Counted from the stretch's first letter, positions 55,194 to 64,000 are shown. The stretch: DNA of 64,000 nucleotides from an uncultured Acetobacteraceae bacterium (GCA_946476985.1 CAMKWS010000004.1:62001-126000), one strand, 5' to 3'. A program made the numbers and translations. Notes: generated by a model from the sequence alone, not told the origin.

Positions 55194-56351
55194 ATGGCTG
55201 GAAAGTGGGGTAATTCTCTTTTGCGCTTATGGCTGCTTATAGTCTTTATGCCACTTGGTTTGGGGGGGTGTATTAGTTTTGGCCCCCAATATATGCAGCA
55301 TGACCAACTGGCATATTCCCGTGCGTTGGGTGAAGTCCAAAAGCGTGAAATGCTGTTGAATATTGTTCGCTTACGTTATGGTGAGCCGCCGGCATTTCTC
55401 GATACAACACAGGTTATTGCTGGTTATAATTTTTCACGCAGTTTTTCTGGCGGTTATTACGGCTATCCGGCATCGGCTATTAGTAATTATTTCTTTGGTT
55501 CTGGGACGTTATCGCAGGCTGAGAATCCAACGATTACCTATCAGCCGCTAACAGGTGAGCAATATGCAGAGAATATTGTTCGGCCTATTTCCCCCGTAGC
55601 CATTATGCCACTTAGCTTAGGCGGTATGGCGATTGATACCCTCTTGCGCTTAACGGCGCAGTCTATTGATGGGTTATCGAATGTGCGTGGGGTTGGTCCT
55701 TTTGGTGGTGGATCGGTGCGCTTTTACTTGTTGTTGCATGATCTGCGGCAACTTCAATTAGCAGGTGCGATGACAGTGCGAATCACTTCAGGTGATGATA
55801 ACGGAAGCACAATAGGTACCTCAGCAGGTGATACACAAAATAGTGATACCCCTAAAACAAAGAAAGGAAGCGGTCGTTCTGGAGAGCATATTTATCTTGT
55901 CTTGACCGCAACGGCCGATAGCAATCTGCAAGCCATTCAAGGTGAGGTTCGACGCCTTTTACACTTGGATGCAAGTACGGCTGAGGCCGAAATTGTGTAC
56001 GGGCCTTATCCTAAGCGCCAAGGGCAAATTGCCATTTTAACACGCTCCATGCTCGCCATGCTGACTCAGCTTTCTTACGAGATGGAAGTGCCTGACCAAG
56101 ATGTTCATTCTGGTCGTACTCTAGCGACGATCGGCCAAGTAGGTATAGAAAACCGTCCAGAAGTTGTAATTCATTCTGGCCGTTCCGCACCGTCTCAAAA
56201 TTATGTGGCTATTCTTTACAAAGGGCGATGGTATTGGATTGCGGATACAGATTTTAGAAGTAAAGAAGCTTTTACTATGGTGCAGGTGCTCAGTACGCTG
56301 GCGGCAACAAGCCATAGTGGGGGGGCTGTTGTGACAATCCCAGCAGGGTAA
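55194..56351 (+). CDS. Uncharacterised lipoprotein
   Basis: A 385-residue exported lipoprotein: signal helix LLRLWLLIVFMPLGLGGC with lipobox LGGC (Cys near residue 26). The mature part begins SFGPQYMQHDQLAYSRALGEVQKREMLLNIVRLRYGEPPAFLD, then a Gly/Tyr-rich region (YNFSRSFSGGYYGYP), a mixed domain with a polar low-complexity insert near 215-235, and a C-terminal segment NYVAILYKGRWYWIADTDFRSKEAF. No named family is recognised. ATG 55194 has AGGTAGGA upstream; the longer frame is discounted. The GT4 gene follows by 31 bases. Confidence 0.75.
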   Translation: MAGKWGNSLLRLWLLIVFMPLGLGGCISFGPQYMQHDQLAYSRALGEVQKREMLLNIVRLRYGEPPAFLDTTQVIAGYNFSRSFSGGYYGYPASAISNYFFGSGTLSQAENPTITYQPLTGEQYAENIVRPISPVAIMPLSLGGMAIDTLLRLTAQSIDGLSNVRGVGPFGGGSVRFYLLLHDLRQLQLAGAMTVRITSGDDNGSTIGTSAGDTQNSDTPKTKKGSGRSGEHIYLVLTATADSNLQAIQGEVRRLLHLDASTAEAEIVYGPYPKRQGQIAILTRSMLAMLTQLSYEMEVPDQDVHSGRTLATIGQVGIENRPEVVIHSGRSAPSQNYVAILYKGRWYWIADTDFRSKEAFTMVQVLSTLAATSHSGGAVVTIPAG

Positions 56352-56382
56352 CGCTGGATATTTGGGGATGCGTGGGAATTAC

Positions 56383-57588
56383 ATGAAGCAGAAACCTGTG
56401 ATCCTTCAAGTGCTGCCTGCTTTAGGTGTGGGCGGCCTGGAGCAAGGTGCTATTGATATTGCTGAGGCTATCGTAAAGGGTGGTGGTCGCGCTCTTATTG
56501 CGGGAGAGACGGGGTCGTTAGTGGCTCGTCTTCGCTATGTTGGGGGTGAGCATGTTGAGATGTCATTCCGTAAGCGTTTTTCATGGCGGTATTTTTCAAG
56601 CCGTGTGCAGGCGTTGCGTGAGCTTATCAAGCAAGAAAAAGTAGATCTTGTACATGCGCGTTCACGCTATCCTGGATGGGTCGCAGCTTGGGCATGTAAA
56701 AAAGAGAATGTACCGTTAGTGACCACATGGCACGGTGTGCATAAAACGTGGTTTTGGCCAAAGAAACTCTATAATTCTGGTCTGTTGCGTGGGCAGAGGG
56801 TCATCGCTGTTTCAGAGCATATCGCAGCCCGTTTGAAAGCAGAATATAGCTTCGTAAAGGAAAAATTGCGGGTCATTCCTCGAGGGAGTGATCCAGAAGT
56901 TTTCTCTCCTGACACCATTAAAGGTGAAAGGATGAGCCGTTTGGTTGAGCAGTGGAATGTTGAGGATGAAAGCCGCATCATTCTCATGCCAGGGCGTTTA
57001 ACACGCTGGAAAGGCCAAGAGGTGCTGATTGGGGCGCTTGGTTATCTAGCAGCTCAATATCCAGATGATAAATGGGTGTGTGTCTTAGCAGGGCCGGGAG
57101 TGGAAACATCCTATGCTCAATCCTTATATCGCCTGGCGGAAGAACGTGGGGTAGCAGGGCGGTTACGCTTTGTCGGAGCGTGTTCTGATATGGCTGCTGC
57201 TTACAATCTTGCACAGGTTGTTGTGGTTCCATCCCAAAAGCCAGAGCCGTTTGGCCGCGTTTCAATAGAGGCGCAAATGATGGGGTGCTGGGTTGTGGGT
57301 TCAGCTGATGGTGGCGTGAAAGAAACTGTCAGCCATGGGGCAACGGGCACCTTAGTGGCTGTGGGGGATAGTCAGGCGTTGGCCCAAGCGATTAAAGAGG
57401 TGCTGGACGTTCCCCCAGAGTTTATGGCAGAGCGTAAAGAAGAGATCCGCGCACGTGCGTTAGCTCATTATACAAAAGGCCATATGCAGGAAGCGACATT
57501 AGCCGTGTATGAGGAAGTCGCTCCTGAGGTCGGTAAAGTTCTTTTATCCACTTTTATGCAGAAAGGGACGCAGGCGGATGCAGCCTGA
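56383..57588 (+). CDS. Glycosyltransferase family 4 protein
   Basis: A 401-residue GT-B enzyme. VLPALGVGGLEQGAIDIA near residue 9 is the acceptor-side Gly loop; HARSRYPGWVAAW near 90; LMPGRLTRWKGQEVLIGAL near 203-221; and the nucleotide-sugar site PEPFGRVSIEAQMMGCWVVGSADGG near 288-312 with the conserved E-x7-E spacing. Likely builds a surface polysaccharide or lipopolysaccharide. An ATG at 56368 is an alternative start. Its end overlaps the next small gene by 11 bases. Confidence 0.88.
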   Translation: MKQKPVILQVLPALGVGGLEQGAIDIAEAIVKGGGRALIAGETGSLVARLRYVGGEHVEMSFRKRFSWRYFSSRVQALRELIKQEKVDLVHARSRYPGWVAAWACKKENVPLVTTWHGVHKTWFWPKKLYNSGLLRGQRVIAVSEHIAARLKAEYSFVKEKLRVIPRGSDPEVFSPDTIKGERMSRLVEQWNVEDESRIILMPGRLTRWKGQEVLIGALGYLAAQYPDDKWVCVLAGPGVETSYAQSLYRLAEERGVAGRLRFVGACSDMAAAYNLAQVVVVPSQKPEPFGRVSIEAQMMGCWVVGSADGGVKETVSHGATGTLVAVGDSQALAQAIKEVLDVPPEFMAERKEEIRARALAHYTKGHMQEATLAVYEEVAPEVGKVLLSTFMQKGTQADAA

Positions 57589-57751
57589 AGCAAATAAGCA
57601 AGCTCCTCAAAGAAAAATGACTGCTCGTGAGGAGCGCCTTGCCCGTGAGGCGCAAGCCTTGCGTGCCAATTTGCTGCGTCGCAAGCAACAACAACGGAGC
57701 CGCCCTCAAGTAGGTGATGCGGCTTCTTCATCTTCCCAGAAGGGTATTTAA
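57578..57751 (+). CDS. Small basic hypothetical protein
   Basis: A 57-residue hydrophilic protein rich in Arg, Gln and Ala (MTAREERLAREAQALRANLLRRKQQQRSR) with a single predicted helix and a Ser-rich tail. Peptides with an ALRANL-RRRK-like core are frequent in alphaproteobacteria, without known function. It overlaps the GT4 gene by 11 bases, and the next gene starts on the base after its stop, so all three are translationally linked. Confidence 0.65.
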   Translation: MQPEANKQAPQRKMTAREERLAREAQALRANLLRRKQQQRSRPQVGDAASSSSQKGI

Positions 57752-58768
57752 GTGACCGAAAATCGCCTACATCTCCCATCGCGGCAGGAAGTCGCTCTCG
57801 GCATTATTACCGTGCTATGGGGAGGAACATATTATATTATTCAGCTCGCTTTGCAGACCAGCGGCCCTCTTTTCTTTATTGGGGTAAGGTTTTTAGCTGC
57901 GGCTGCTGTGGTGGCTTGTTTTGTAGGTCGCAAAAGGATCCTTAATGGGATCCCTCGTTCGGAAATATGGCGCGGCGGGTTGATCGGTATTGTGTTAGCT
58001 ACGGGCTACATTTGCCAGACAGCCGGTTTGCAGACGATCAGCAGCAGTCGTTCGGCTTTTTTAACAGCACTTTATGTTCCTTTAGTACCGCTTTTGCAGT
58101 GGGTTATTCTGCGGAAAGCCCCTCATAAAACGGGTATTTTGGGTATTGCGCTTGCTTTTGTAGGATTGGTGCTTCTGGCGGCTCCATGGCAGACGGGTCT
58201 TACCCTAAGCCATGGTGATGGTTTAACGCTTCTTGCGACATTCTCATTTGCATTTGAGATTATTTGCGTTGGTTTATTTGCCCTGCAAACAGATAGCCGA
58301 CGTATGGCGTTTGTGCAGCTTCTAGCTGGCGGTATCGTTGCATTCTGCTTAATGCCTCTTGTTGGTGAGCATATCCCAGCCTTTAATTGGGGGTGGGTCT
58401 TATGCGCTGTTGTGATGGGTGTGGTCAGCGCGGCAACGCAGCTTGTTATAAACTGGGCACAAAAAACTGTTTCTCCTACCCGGGCGACGATTATTTATGC
58501 CAGTGAGCCTATTTGGGGTGGTTTAGTTGGGTTTATTGCAGGAGATAGCCTTACAACAAGTACCCTTATTGGCGCTGGGTTTATTGTTGCTGGCGTGCTG
58601 GCTAGTGAGGTTAAACCTCGTTGGCCACGCTTTAGACGTACATTACGAGGCGGTGCCGTACGCGGTAGTGGTATGAAAATGCGGCGCCCGAAGCGCCCTA
58701 GCATGTCGGATTTGGTGATTTTTAATGCTGAGCTTCGCAAACGACGTTTTGAGGGTGATGACGCCTAA
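57752..58768 (+). CDS. DMT-superfamily (EamA) transporter
   Basis: A 338-residue inner-membrane protein with ten helices in two EamA repeats (ITVLWGGTYYIIQLALQTSGPLFFIGVRFLAAA near residues 18-50; SPTRATIIYASEPIWGGLVGFIAGD near 240-265), plus a ~55-residue basic cytoplasmic tail (RRTLRGGAVRG...MKMRRPKRP) not typical of the family. The start codon is GTG, immediately after the stop of the preceding small gene, with AAGGG upstream. Substrate unknown. Confidence 0.85.
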   Translation: MTENRLHLPSRQEVALGIITVLWGGTYYIIQLALQTSGPLFFIGVRFLAAAAVVACFVGRKRILNGIPRSEIWRGGLIGIVLATGYICQTAGLQTISSSRSAFLTALYVPLVPLLQWVILRKAPHKTGILGIALAFVGLVLLAAPWQTGLTLSHGDGLTLLATFSFAFEIICVGLFALQTDSRRMAFVQLLAGGIVAFCLMPLVGEHIPAFNWGWVLCAVVMGVVSAATQLVINWAQKTVSPTRATIIYASEPIWGGLVGFIAGDSLTTSTLIGAGFIVAGVLASEVKPRWPRFRRTLRGGAVRGSGMKMRRPKRPSMSDLVIFNAELRKRRFEGDDA

Positions 58769-58926
58769 GAAGATGTAATACGTCTGTTGAATATAAGGAC
58801 CTTTGTTTACGAATGCGGTGAGTTTCGCATAAACAGGGTTATTATTTTAACGGGTCACTCTGTAGCCTAGTGCTGTAATGTGGCTGTTAGTTTTGGATAT
58901 TGGGTTAAGTAGCAGGGAGAACGGTC

Positions 58927-59478
58927 ATGTCGATTATGCCAGATCACTGGATTCGCCGTATGGCACAGGAACACGGCATGATTGAGCCGTTTGTTGAGGC
59001 TCAAAAGCGTGAGAATGTGATTTCTTACGGTTTGTCATCCTACGGCTATGATGCCCGCGTAGCAGATGAGTTCCACATCTTTACAGATGTTGATAGCGCC
59101 ATTGTGGATCCTAAAAACTTCTCTGCGGATAGTTTTGTGACCCGTCGTGGGGATATTATCATCCCTCCTAATAGCTTTGCGCTAGCTCACACGGTTGAGT
59201 ATTTCCGCATCCCACGGGATACGCTGGTTGTGTGCTTAGGTAAGTCTACTTACGCACGTTGTGGAATCATTGTGAACGTCACACCGTTGGAGCCAGAGTG
59301 GGAAGGTCAGGTAACGATCGAGATCAGTAATACAACGCCGTTGCCTGCACGTATTTATGCTAATGAGGGGATATGTCAGTTTCTCTTCTTTAAAGGTGAT
59401 AGTCCTTGTGAAGTGAGCTATGCAGATCGCTCAGGTAAATATATGGGGCAATCAGGGGTAACACCGCCTCGTTTGTAA
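58927..59478 (+). CDS. dcd: dCTP deaminase
   Basis: A 183-residue trimeric enzyme converting dCTP to dUTP, the precursor of d[12 protein letters not shown] near residue 37, the nucleotide-binding [47 protein letters not shown] near 100-145 with its catalytic Glu, and [14 protein letters not shown] at the end are conserved. AGGGAGAA precedes the ATG. murA follows by 65 bases. Confidence 0.96.
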   Translation: MSIMPDHWIRRMAQEHGMIEPFVEAQKRENVISYGLSSYGYDARVADEFHIFTDVDSAIVDPKNFSADSFVTRRGDIIIPPNSFALAHTVEYFRIPRDTLVVCLGKSTYARCGIIVNVTPLEPEWEGQVTIEISNTTPLPARIYANEGICQFLFFKGDSPCEVSYADRSGKYMGQSGVTPPRL

Positions 59479-59543
59479 GGTGTGTATTAGGCGTAGGCCT
59501 AGTATTATAAAATGGCAGGCATAGAGGACGGAGAGCAGGCCTG

Positions 59544-60809
59544 ATGGATTATTTCCTTATTGAAGGTGGGCAGCGCCTTGGGGGGCGCATTCCCGTTGGC
59601 GGGGCCAAGAATTCTGGCCTAAAGCTAATGGTGGCGTCTTTATTGTCAGAAGGGCCGCTCATTCTTTCCAATGTGCCTGATATTGCTGATATTCGCACGA
59701 TGCGGAGCCTTTTGAGCCAGCTTGGGTTGGATGTAGATGAAGTGGATGGCCCACGCAAATTAAGTTTGGGCGGTGCTATTGCTTCAGTTGAGGCCCCATA
59801 TGATATCGTTTCGCGTATGCGGGCGTCTATTTTGGTGCTAGGCCCATTGCTTGCCCGTGTAGGAGAAGCTCGAGTATCCTTGCCAGGCGGTTGTGCGATT
59901 GGCACTCGTCCGGTTGATCTGCATCTGAAAGGGCTTGAGGCCCTTGGTGCGGAGATTCTGCTAGAAGGTGGCTATATTAATGCTAAGGCTCCTGATGGGT
60001 TAAAGGGCGGGCGTATTGTCCTGCCATTTCCTAGTGTGGGGGCGACTGAAAATATTCTCATGGCGGCAACACTGGCACGTGGCACAACAGAGATTGTGAA
60101 TGCTGCCCGTGAGCCTGAAATTTTAGACCTCGCAAATTGCTTAAATGCAATGGGAGCTCGTATCACTGGGGCTCACTCAGGGACAATTCTGGTAGAAGGG
60201 GTAGAGCGTTTACATGGGGCGCATTACTCTGTCATGCCGGATCGTATCGAATGTGGGACTTATGCCTGTGCTGTTGGTATGACAGGTGGTGATGTGCTGC
60301 TCGAAGGTGGCCGCATGGCGGACCAAGAAGCTGTTATTCATGCTCTGCGAGAAGCTGGTGTGACCGTCACGGAGGAGGTTGATGGGCTTCGTATCCAGAG
60401 TGATGGGTACCTGAAGGGCATTGATCTCACAACAGAGCCTTATCCGGGTTTCCCAACAGATATGCAGGCGCAGTTTATGGCGATGCTCTCAGTAGCGGAT
60501 GGGGCCTCAACCATTACTGAAACGATTTTTGAAAATCGTTTTATGCATGTGCCAGAGTTGAACCGTATGGGAGCGAAAATTTCCACTCAGGGCCGCTCTG
60601 CTGTTATTCGTGGGGTGAAGCGTTTGTCTGCGGCGCGTGTTATGGCGACGGACTTACGTGCTTCATTCTCGCTTATTTTGGCTGGCCTTGTTGCGGAAGG
60701 GGAAACAATGTTGAGCCGCGTCTATCATTTGGACCGAGGCTATGAACATGTCGAGAAAAAGCTCTCTGCCTGTGGGGCAAAGATACGGCGCGTTCAGCAG
60801 AGTAAATAA
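59544..60809 (+). CDS. murA: UDP-N-acetylglucosamine 1-carboxyvinyltransferase
   Basis: A 421-residue enzyme committing UDP-GlcNAc to peptidoglycan, the fosfomycin target. The active-site cysteine is in [24 protein letters not shown] near residue 116; [16 protein letters not shown] near 19, [21 protein letters not shown] near 164 and [14 protein letters not shown] near 300 complete the inside-out barrel pattern. A Cys (not Asp) predicts fosfomycin sensitivity of the enzyme itself. Confidence 0.97.
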   Translation: MDYFLIEGGQRLGGRIPVGGAKNSGLKLMVASLLSEGPLILSNVPDIADIRTMRSLLSQLGLDVDEVDGPRKLSLGGAIASVEAPYDIVSRMRASILVLGPLLARVGEARVSLPGGCAIGTRPVDLHLKGLEALGAEILLEGGYINAKAPDGLKGGRIVLPFPSVGATENILMAATLARGTTEIVNAAREPEILDLANCLNAMGARITGAHSGTILVEGVERLHGAHYSVMPDRIECGTYACAVGMTGGDVLLEGGRMADQEAVIHALREAGVTVTEEVDGLRIQSDGYLKGIDLTTEPYPGFPTDMQAQFMAMLSVADGASTITETIFENRFMHVPELNRMGAKISTQGRSAVIRGVKRLSAARVMATDLRASFSLILAGLVAEGETMLSRVYHLDRGYEHVEKKLSACGAKIRRVQQSK

Positions 60810-60837
60810 GGGTAGATCTATATAGCGTTGGAAAAGA

Positions 60838-60871
60838 GGGCATTGCCTGTCATAAGGCGGTGCCCCTTTTT
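60838..60871 (+). terminator. Terminator of murA
   Basis: GGGCATTGCCT pairs with AGGCGGTGCCC (11 bp with two G-U pairs) around a 6-base loop, followed by CTTTTTATTTT. Confidence 0.88.
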
Positions 60872-60887
60872 ATTTTCGATGCAGATG

Positions 60888-61433
60888 TTAGTTTTTTTGA
60901 AGACGGTTTATTAGAGTGGGGATGTCGTCAACCACATCATAAAGTTTGTGGGAGCTAGGATCTGCAAAGCCTTGCTCAATAGAGGCGTTTATTAGGGCAA
61001 TGAGAGGATCTGCCCATTGGTGCATGTTCAGGATGAAGATAGGCTTATGATGTAAGCCTAATTGCTTATTAACGAGGACTTCATAGAACTCATCTAACGT
61101 GCCAAATCCCCCGGCAATGACGATATAAGCATCCGCAAGGTCAAAGAGTTTTGCCTTCCGGCTTGGCATATCTTCTGTGACGTCTAGGTCTGTAACATCC
61201 TCATGTAAAACCTCACGCACTTCTAAAAAGCTGGGAATGACTCCTTTAACATCCCCGCCTGCCTGTAAGGCAGCATCAGCCACAGCGCCCATAAGGCCCG
61301 CCTTGCCGCCACCATATACGAGTGTGATACCAGCTTGAGCTAGGGCTGTGCCTAAAGCGCGTGTTGTCTCTTGGTAAAGAGGGGAATGACCATTGCGAGA
61401 GCCGCAAAAAACAGCACAACGTTGAATTGGCAT
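60888..61433 (-). CDS. LOG-family protein (TIGR00730 Rossmann fold)
   Basis: A 181-residue cytosolic protein. VFCGSRNGHSPLYQE near residue 8, LVYGGGKAGLMGAVADAAL near 38-56, RKAKLFDLADAYIVIAGGFGTLDEFYEVLVNKQLGLHHKP near 92-132 carry the nucleotide-binding loop; the usual PGGxGTxxE is AGGFGTLDE here. Family members hydrolyse AMP-type N6-modified nucleotides (cytokinin riboside monophosphate); many were formerly called lysine decarboxylases. AAGGA lies 11 bases upstream. Confidence 0.88.
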   Translation of the reverse strand: MPIQRCAVFCGSRNGHSPLYQETTRALGTALAQAGITLVYGGGKAGLMGAVADAALQAGGDVKGVIPSFLEVREVLHEDVTDLDVTEDMPSRKAKLFDLADAYIVIAGGFGTLDEFYEVLVNKQLGLHHKPIFILNMHQWADPLIALINASIEQGFADPSSHKLYDVVDDIPTLINRLQKN

Positions 61434-61452
61434 AGTCGTTGTTTCCTTTCAT

Positions 61453-61482
61453 AAAAAACGCCGGGTGCAAGCCCCGGCGTTT
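61453..61482 (-). terminator. Terminator of the MFS transporter gene
   Basis: AAACGCCGGG/CCCGGCGTTT, 10-bp stem with a 7-base loop, followed on the minus strand by TTTTTT, between the MFS stop and the LOG-family start. Confidence 0.9.
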
Positions 61483-61536
61483 CTTTAAAGAAGATGCCTC
61501 AGAAAAGAGGGATCTTCTTTATGCTCGTGAGTAGAG

Positions 61537-62781
61537 TTAGCTGGAGGCTTTAGGCACACCACAACCCGGGATACGAGTAAATAGAATGCTGAGGATGATT
61601 CCGCTCACGCAGAGTACACCAGCAGTCCCGTAGAGGAAGCCCCAGCCGAGGTGGTCACGCAGAGCCCCCATAACCCAGCTGGAAATCACAATGGTAAGGT
61701 CTGTGAAGATAGAGTAAGCGGCAATCAAGATACCACCAAATTCTGGCCCAGCAGTTTTAACAGCCATTGTGCCCATAGCGGGGAAGAGGAGAGAGAAGCC
61801 TGCACCAGTTAGTGCTGCGCCAATCAAGGCTCCTGTAGGTGTGTGGACGAGACAGAACACGGCCATTGCAACAGCTTCTGTAATCAGGGAGCAGTAAGCA
61901 ACTGGTACACCGCCGCGTTTATCAATCTGAGAGGCGAAGAAAATACGCATCATGATGAAAACAGCAGCGAAGGCCCCAAAAGCTGCCCCTAGGCCAGCCC
62001 AGTGGTTTTCTGTGTAGTAAAGGGAGAGGAAGCTGTTCACAGAGCCAAACCCAACGGACCCAGCAGCAAGAGCTGCGCCGTAAGGGAGTACTTTACGCAC
62101 TGCGGAGATGAAAGGCATTGGTTTGCCTTTGGAGGGTAGCGGTTTAATAGGCGTGTAAGTGCGCAGTAGTAGCAGCCCGCCGATAGCCAAAGCAGTGGCA
62201 ACCATTCCAACAGGCAGCAGTTTAATATTAGGGATTAAACCGCTCAGGAATTGTCCGATGCTCACACCAACAGCAATACCACCATAGGATGTCACGCCGT
62301 TCCATGAAATGGCGACAGATGCATGTGCAGGCCCAACGCGGCGAATGTTCCACGTGGTGACGGATGTTGCCGTGCAGCTCTCAGACCACCCGATGAAAAG
62401 ACGGCTTACCAGAGCAATAGCTAACGCAACGTAACGGGACGTGTCATTCATCCCTAGGAAGCCAGGCGTAGGTACTAATGCAGCTAGGCACATTAAGAGC
62501 CCAGAAATTGCACAGAAGATAAGCCCATATGTAAGAACGACCTTGGGACCATATGTATCAACCCGCCGCCCAACAACAACACGTCCAATCGCGGTGCCGA
62601 TATATTGTAGGGAGATTGTGCTCGCCGCTACAGCTGTGCTGAAGCCTAGAGTGTTATGTACAAACTGAGCGCCGATAATGGCGTTCGGCAGACCAATGAC
62701 GAAATAAACAAGTAGGTTAAATAAAACGACAGGCATCACACGAAGCGTGGGCGAGCCTGTAAGGGTTACTTCTTCAGACAT
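61537..62781 (-). CDS. MFS transporter (YhhS-like)
   Basis: A 414-residue twelve-helix major facilitator. The motif-A-like loop GRVVVGRRVDTYGPKVVL lies between helices 2 and 3 (near residue 66), and a second copy RIFFASQIDKRGGVPVAYC lies near 280. It resembles the YhhS/YfcJ group whose substrates are poorly known (arabinose, glyphosate or drug efflux have been suggested for relatives). AAAGGGGAC precedes the ATG. Confidence 0.85.
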   Translation of the reverse strand: MSEEVTLTGSPTLRVMPVVLFNLLVYFVIGLPNAIIGAQFVHNTLGFSTAVAASTISLQYIGTAIGRVVVGRRVDTYGPKVVLTYGLIFCAISGLLMCLAALVPTPGFLGMNDTSRYVALAIALVSRLFIGWSESCTATSVTTWNIRRVGPAHASVAISWNGVTSYGGIAVGVSIGQFLSGLIPNIKLLPVGMVATALAIGGLLLLRTYTPIKPLPSKGKPMPFISAVRKVLPYGAALAAGSVGFGSVNSFLSLYYTENHWAGLGAAFGAFAAVFIMMRIFFASQIDKRGGVPVAYCSLITEAVAMAVFCLVHTPTGALIGAALTGAGFSLLFPAMGTMAVKTAGPEFGGILIAAYSIFTDLTIVISSWVMGALRDHLGWGFLYGTAGVLCVSGIILSILFTRIPGCGVPKASS

Positions 62782-63024
62782 GAACTGTCCCCTTTACAAT
62801 CTCGGCCATACCTATCTCAGTAATAGGTATGGTTTTGTTGATTCCTCGACCATAAGAGAGAAAAACTGCTTCGTCACGGGTGAAGATGTGTCTTATTGGT
62901 TTATAGGGCGAATGGCAGCCATGCAGGAGGGTGAATAGGATTAAGAAAGGGTATATATGGGGTATGATATAGATATTTTTCTCTAGGATATTCTTATGAT
63001 TTTTCAGAGAGAAGGAGAGTGTTA

Positions 63025-63603
63025 ATGATAGATGAAAATGCAATCAAAAAATCTCGAAGTGATGCTGGATATCAGGTTTTAGAGTCTCGTTTGGTCTACG
63101 AGAATCCATGGACAGCCGTACGAGAAGATCAGATCATTCATCCTAATGGGCAAAAAGGGCTCTATGGTGTGGTAGAGCGAGGGACTTTTGCGGTGATTAT
63201 GCCCGTCCATGCGGATGGGATGGTGACGTTGGTCCAACAATTTCGCTACCCGGTGGGGGAACGGCTGTGGGAGTTCCCTATGGGTATGTGGGAAACACGC
63301 CCGGATGCCAGCGCAGAGGAACTTGCCCTGGGTGAGCTGCGAGAAGAAACGGGCTTAAGAGCTGGAGAGCTCATTCATGCTGGAACGGTATATCAAGGAG
63401 CTGGGTATTCCAACCAAAAGGGACATGTGTTCCTAGCCCGTAACTTGGTGCGAGGTGACGCAGAGCGTGAAGCGACTGAAGCGGATATGATCACACATGA
63501 TGTGACGTTGGCGCAGTTTGAAGAGATGATCGCAAAGGGTGATATTACCTGCATGGTGACATTAGCTGCATTTGCGCAAATCCGTGCGCGTGGGCTTTTG
63601 TAA
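63025..63603 (+). CDS. Nudix hydrolase, ADP-ribose pyrophosphatase-like
   Basis: A 192-residue protein. YGVVERGTFAVIMPVHADGMVTLVQQFRYPVGERLWEFPMG (residues ~48-88) matches the ADP-ribose pyrophosphatase fold. The Nudix box GMWETRPDASAEELALGELREETGL is longer by two residues and has G where the consensus has R (GELREETG rather than REUxEExG); the EE pair is kept. Hydrolysis of a nucleoside diphosphate linked to X is likely, substrate unknown. AGGAG lies 7 bases before ATG 63025. Confidence 0.82.
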   Translation: MIDENAIKKSRSDAGYQVLESRLVYENPWTAVREDQIIHPNGQKGLYGVVERGTFAVIMPVHADGMVTLVQQFRYPVGERLWEFPMGMWETRPDASAEELALGELREETGLRAGELIHAGTVYQGAGYSNQKGHVFLARNLVRGDAEREATEADMITHDVTLAQFEEMIAKGDITCMVTLAAFAQIRARGLL

Positions 63604-63607
63604 AGGA

Positions 63608-64000
63608 GTGCAACAGATAGAGCCTCAAAGCCTTGGGGATGGTTTTTTAAGGCCTGCCATACGAGGGATAGGTCTGGCGGTTTTGTTGGCTATCGTGCCG
63701 GTGTGTCTGTGGTATGTGCCAGGGGTTCAGGCGCTTTTGGGGTATATGCGGTATTGGGCTCATATGCCTTATGCTCCCTTTTTTATGTTGCCTTTAGCAA
63801 CGCTTTATTGTGCGTGTGGTTTGCCAAGGCAGGCTCTTTGTTTGGCTCTTGGTGCGGGGTTAGGTGTTGTTGAGGGGCTTGTAGAAGCAAGTATTGCCTA
63901 TACATTGGGCGCATTGATTGGCTATGGCTGGGGAAGGCTTTTAGCGTGTAAACGTTCTTTGGTGAGGCAGGCTTCAATTCCATGGTTTGTACAGGCAGGT
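63608..64000 (+). CDS. TVP38/DedA-like (VTT domain) membrane protein, N-terminal part, cut by window end
   Basis: An open frame runs from GTG 63608 to the last base (131 codons so far) without a stop. The product has a polar start (QQIEPQSLGDGFLRPAIRG), a hydrophobic helix (IGLAVLLAIVPVCLWYVPG), FMLPLATLYCACGLPRQALCLALGAGLGVVEG and a further helical segment. GLPRQ and the helix spacing fit TVP38/TMEM64 family proteins. AGGA overlaps the GTG, so the true start may be GTG 63584 or 63590 inside the Nudix gene. Partial. Confidence 0.6.
   Translation, partial: MQQIEPQSLGDGFLRPAIRGIGLAVLLAIVPVCLWYVPGVQALLGYMRYWAHMPYAPFFMLPLATLYCACGLPRQALCLALGAGLGVVEGLVEASIAYTLGALIGYGWGRLLACKRSLVRQASIPWFVQAG

Noticed and set aside
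1..64000. CRISPR array, prophage, insertion sequence, toxin-antitoxin or defence genes
   Set aside because: None recognised on either strand; the gene content is almost wholly housekeeping and transport.

Overview
The window reads as an ordinary chromosomal stretch of an alphaproteobacterium, most likely an acetic acid bacterium (Acetobacteraceae, in the broad Gluconobacter/Saccharibacter/Acetobacter neighbourhood). The evidence is protein style and gene neighbourhoods: dnaK-dnaJ-dapB, accD-folC, trpB-trpA, a metQNI transporter, an ETF/ETF-QO block and an RpoH-type heat-shock promoter form. Base composition looks near-balanced by eye (not measured). I see no rRNA, phage, transposase, CRISPR array or conjugation gene. 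One tRNA gene, tRNA-Pro(CGG), is present.

Layout. 0.1-5.1 kb: a Cys/Met PLP enzyme, convergent with the metQ-metN-metI methionine importer, then a YciI-like protein and a 56-residue Pmp3/YqaE membrane peptide. 5.2-12.1 kb, minus strand: an MscS-type channel, then a TonB energy module (tonB, exbB, two exbD genes, a periplasmic TPR protein) behind a long leader with a Fur-like box. 12.7-16.4 kb: prfB, with an intact programmed +1 frameshift, downstream of a class A penicillin-binding protein. 16.7-20.9 kb: rph, rdgB, an AlgE-like outer-membrane protein whose start codon lies in a strong hairpin, and a glycosyltransferase. 21.1-25.6 kb: assimilatory sulfate genes cysH-cysD-cysNC and a TSUP transporter. 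25.7-29.0 kb: a TonB-dependent receptor behind a perfect Zur-type palindrome, and a DMT exporter.

29.0-41 kb, mostly minus strand: dnaB, folC, accD, a copper P-type ATPase, trpA, trpB and sucA, with a small membrane-anchored peptide on the plus strand. 41-44.3 kb, plus strand: a 2OG-Fe(II) oxygenase, asd and hemH. 44.3-54.8 kb, minus strand: a small glycine-rich secreted protein, tRNA-Pro, etfA/etfB/ETF-QO, trmB, metK, dapB, dnaJ and dnaK. 55.2-60.8 kb, plus strand: an uncharacterised lipoprotein, a GT4 glycosyltransferase, a 57-residue basic protein, a second DMT transporter, dcd and murA. 60.9-64 kb: a LOG-family protein and an MFS transporter on the minus strand, then a Nudix hydrolase and the start of a TVP38/DedA-like membrane protein cut off by the window edge.

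Functional links. Sulfur and methionine recur: methionine import, sulfate activation and reduction, asd, and metK with an attenuator-like leader. Metal handling recurs too: the TonB module with a Fur-like site, the Zur-boxed receptor that would draw energy from it, a copper exporter and ferrochelatase. I found no wholly new multi-gene system. The most worthwhile leads are regulatory: the Zur-boxed receptor, the hairpin over the AlgE-like start, terminator-like hairpins in the exbB and metK leaders, and the structured leaders of metQ, tonB and dnaK.
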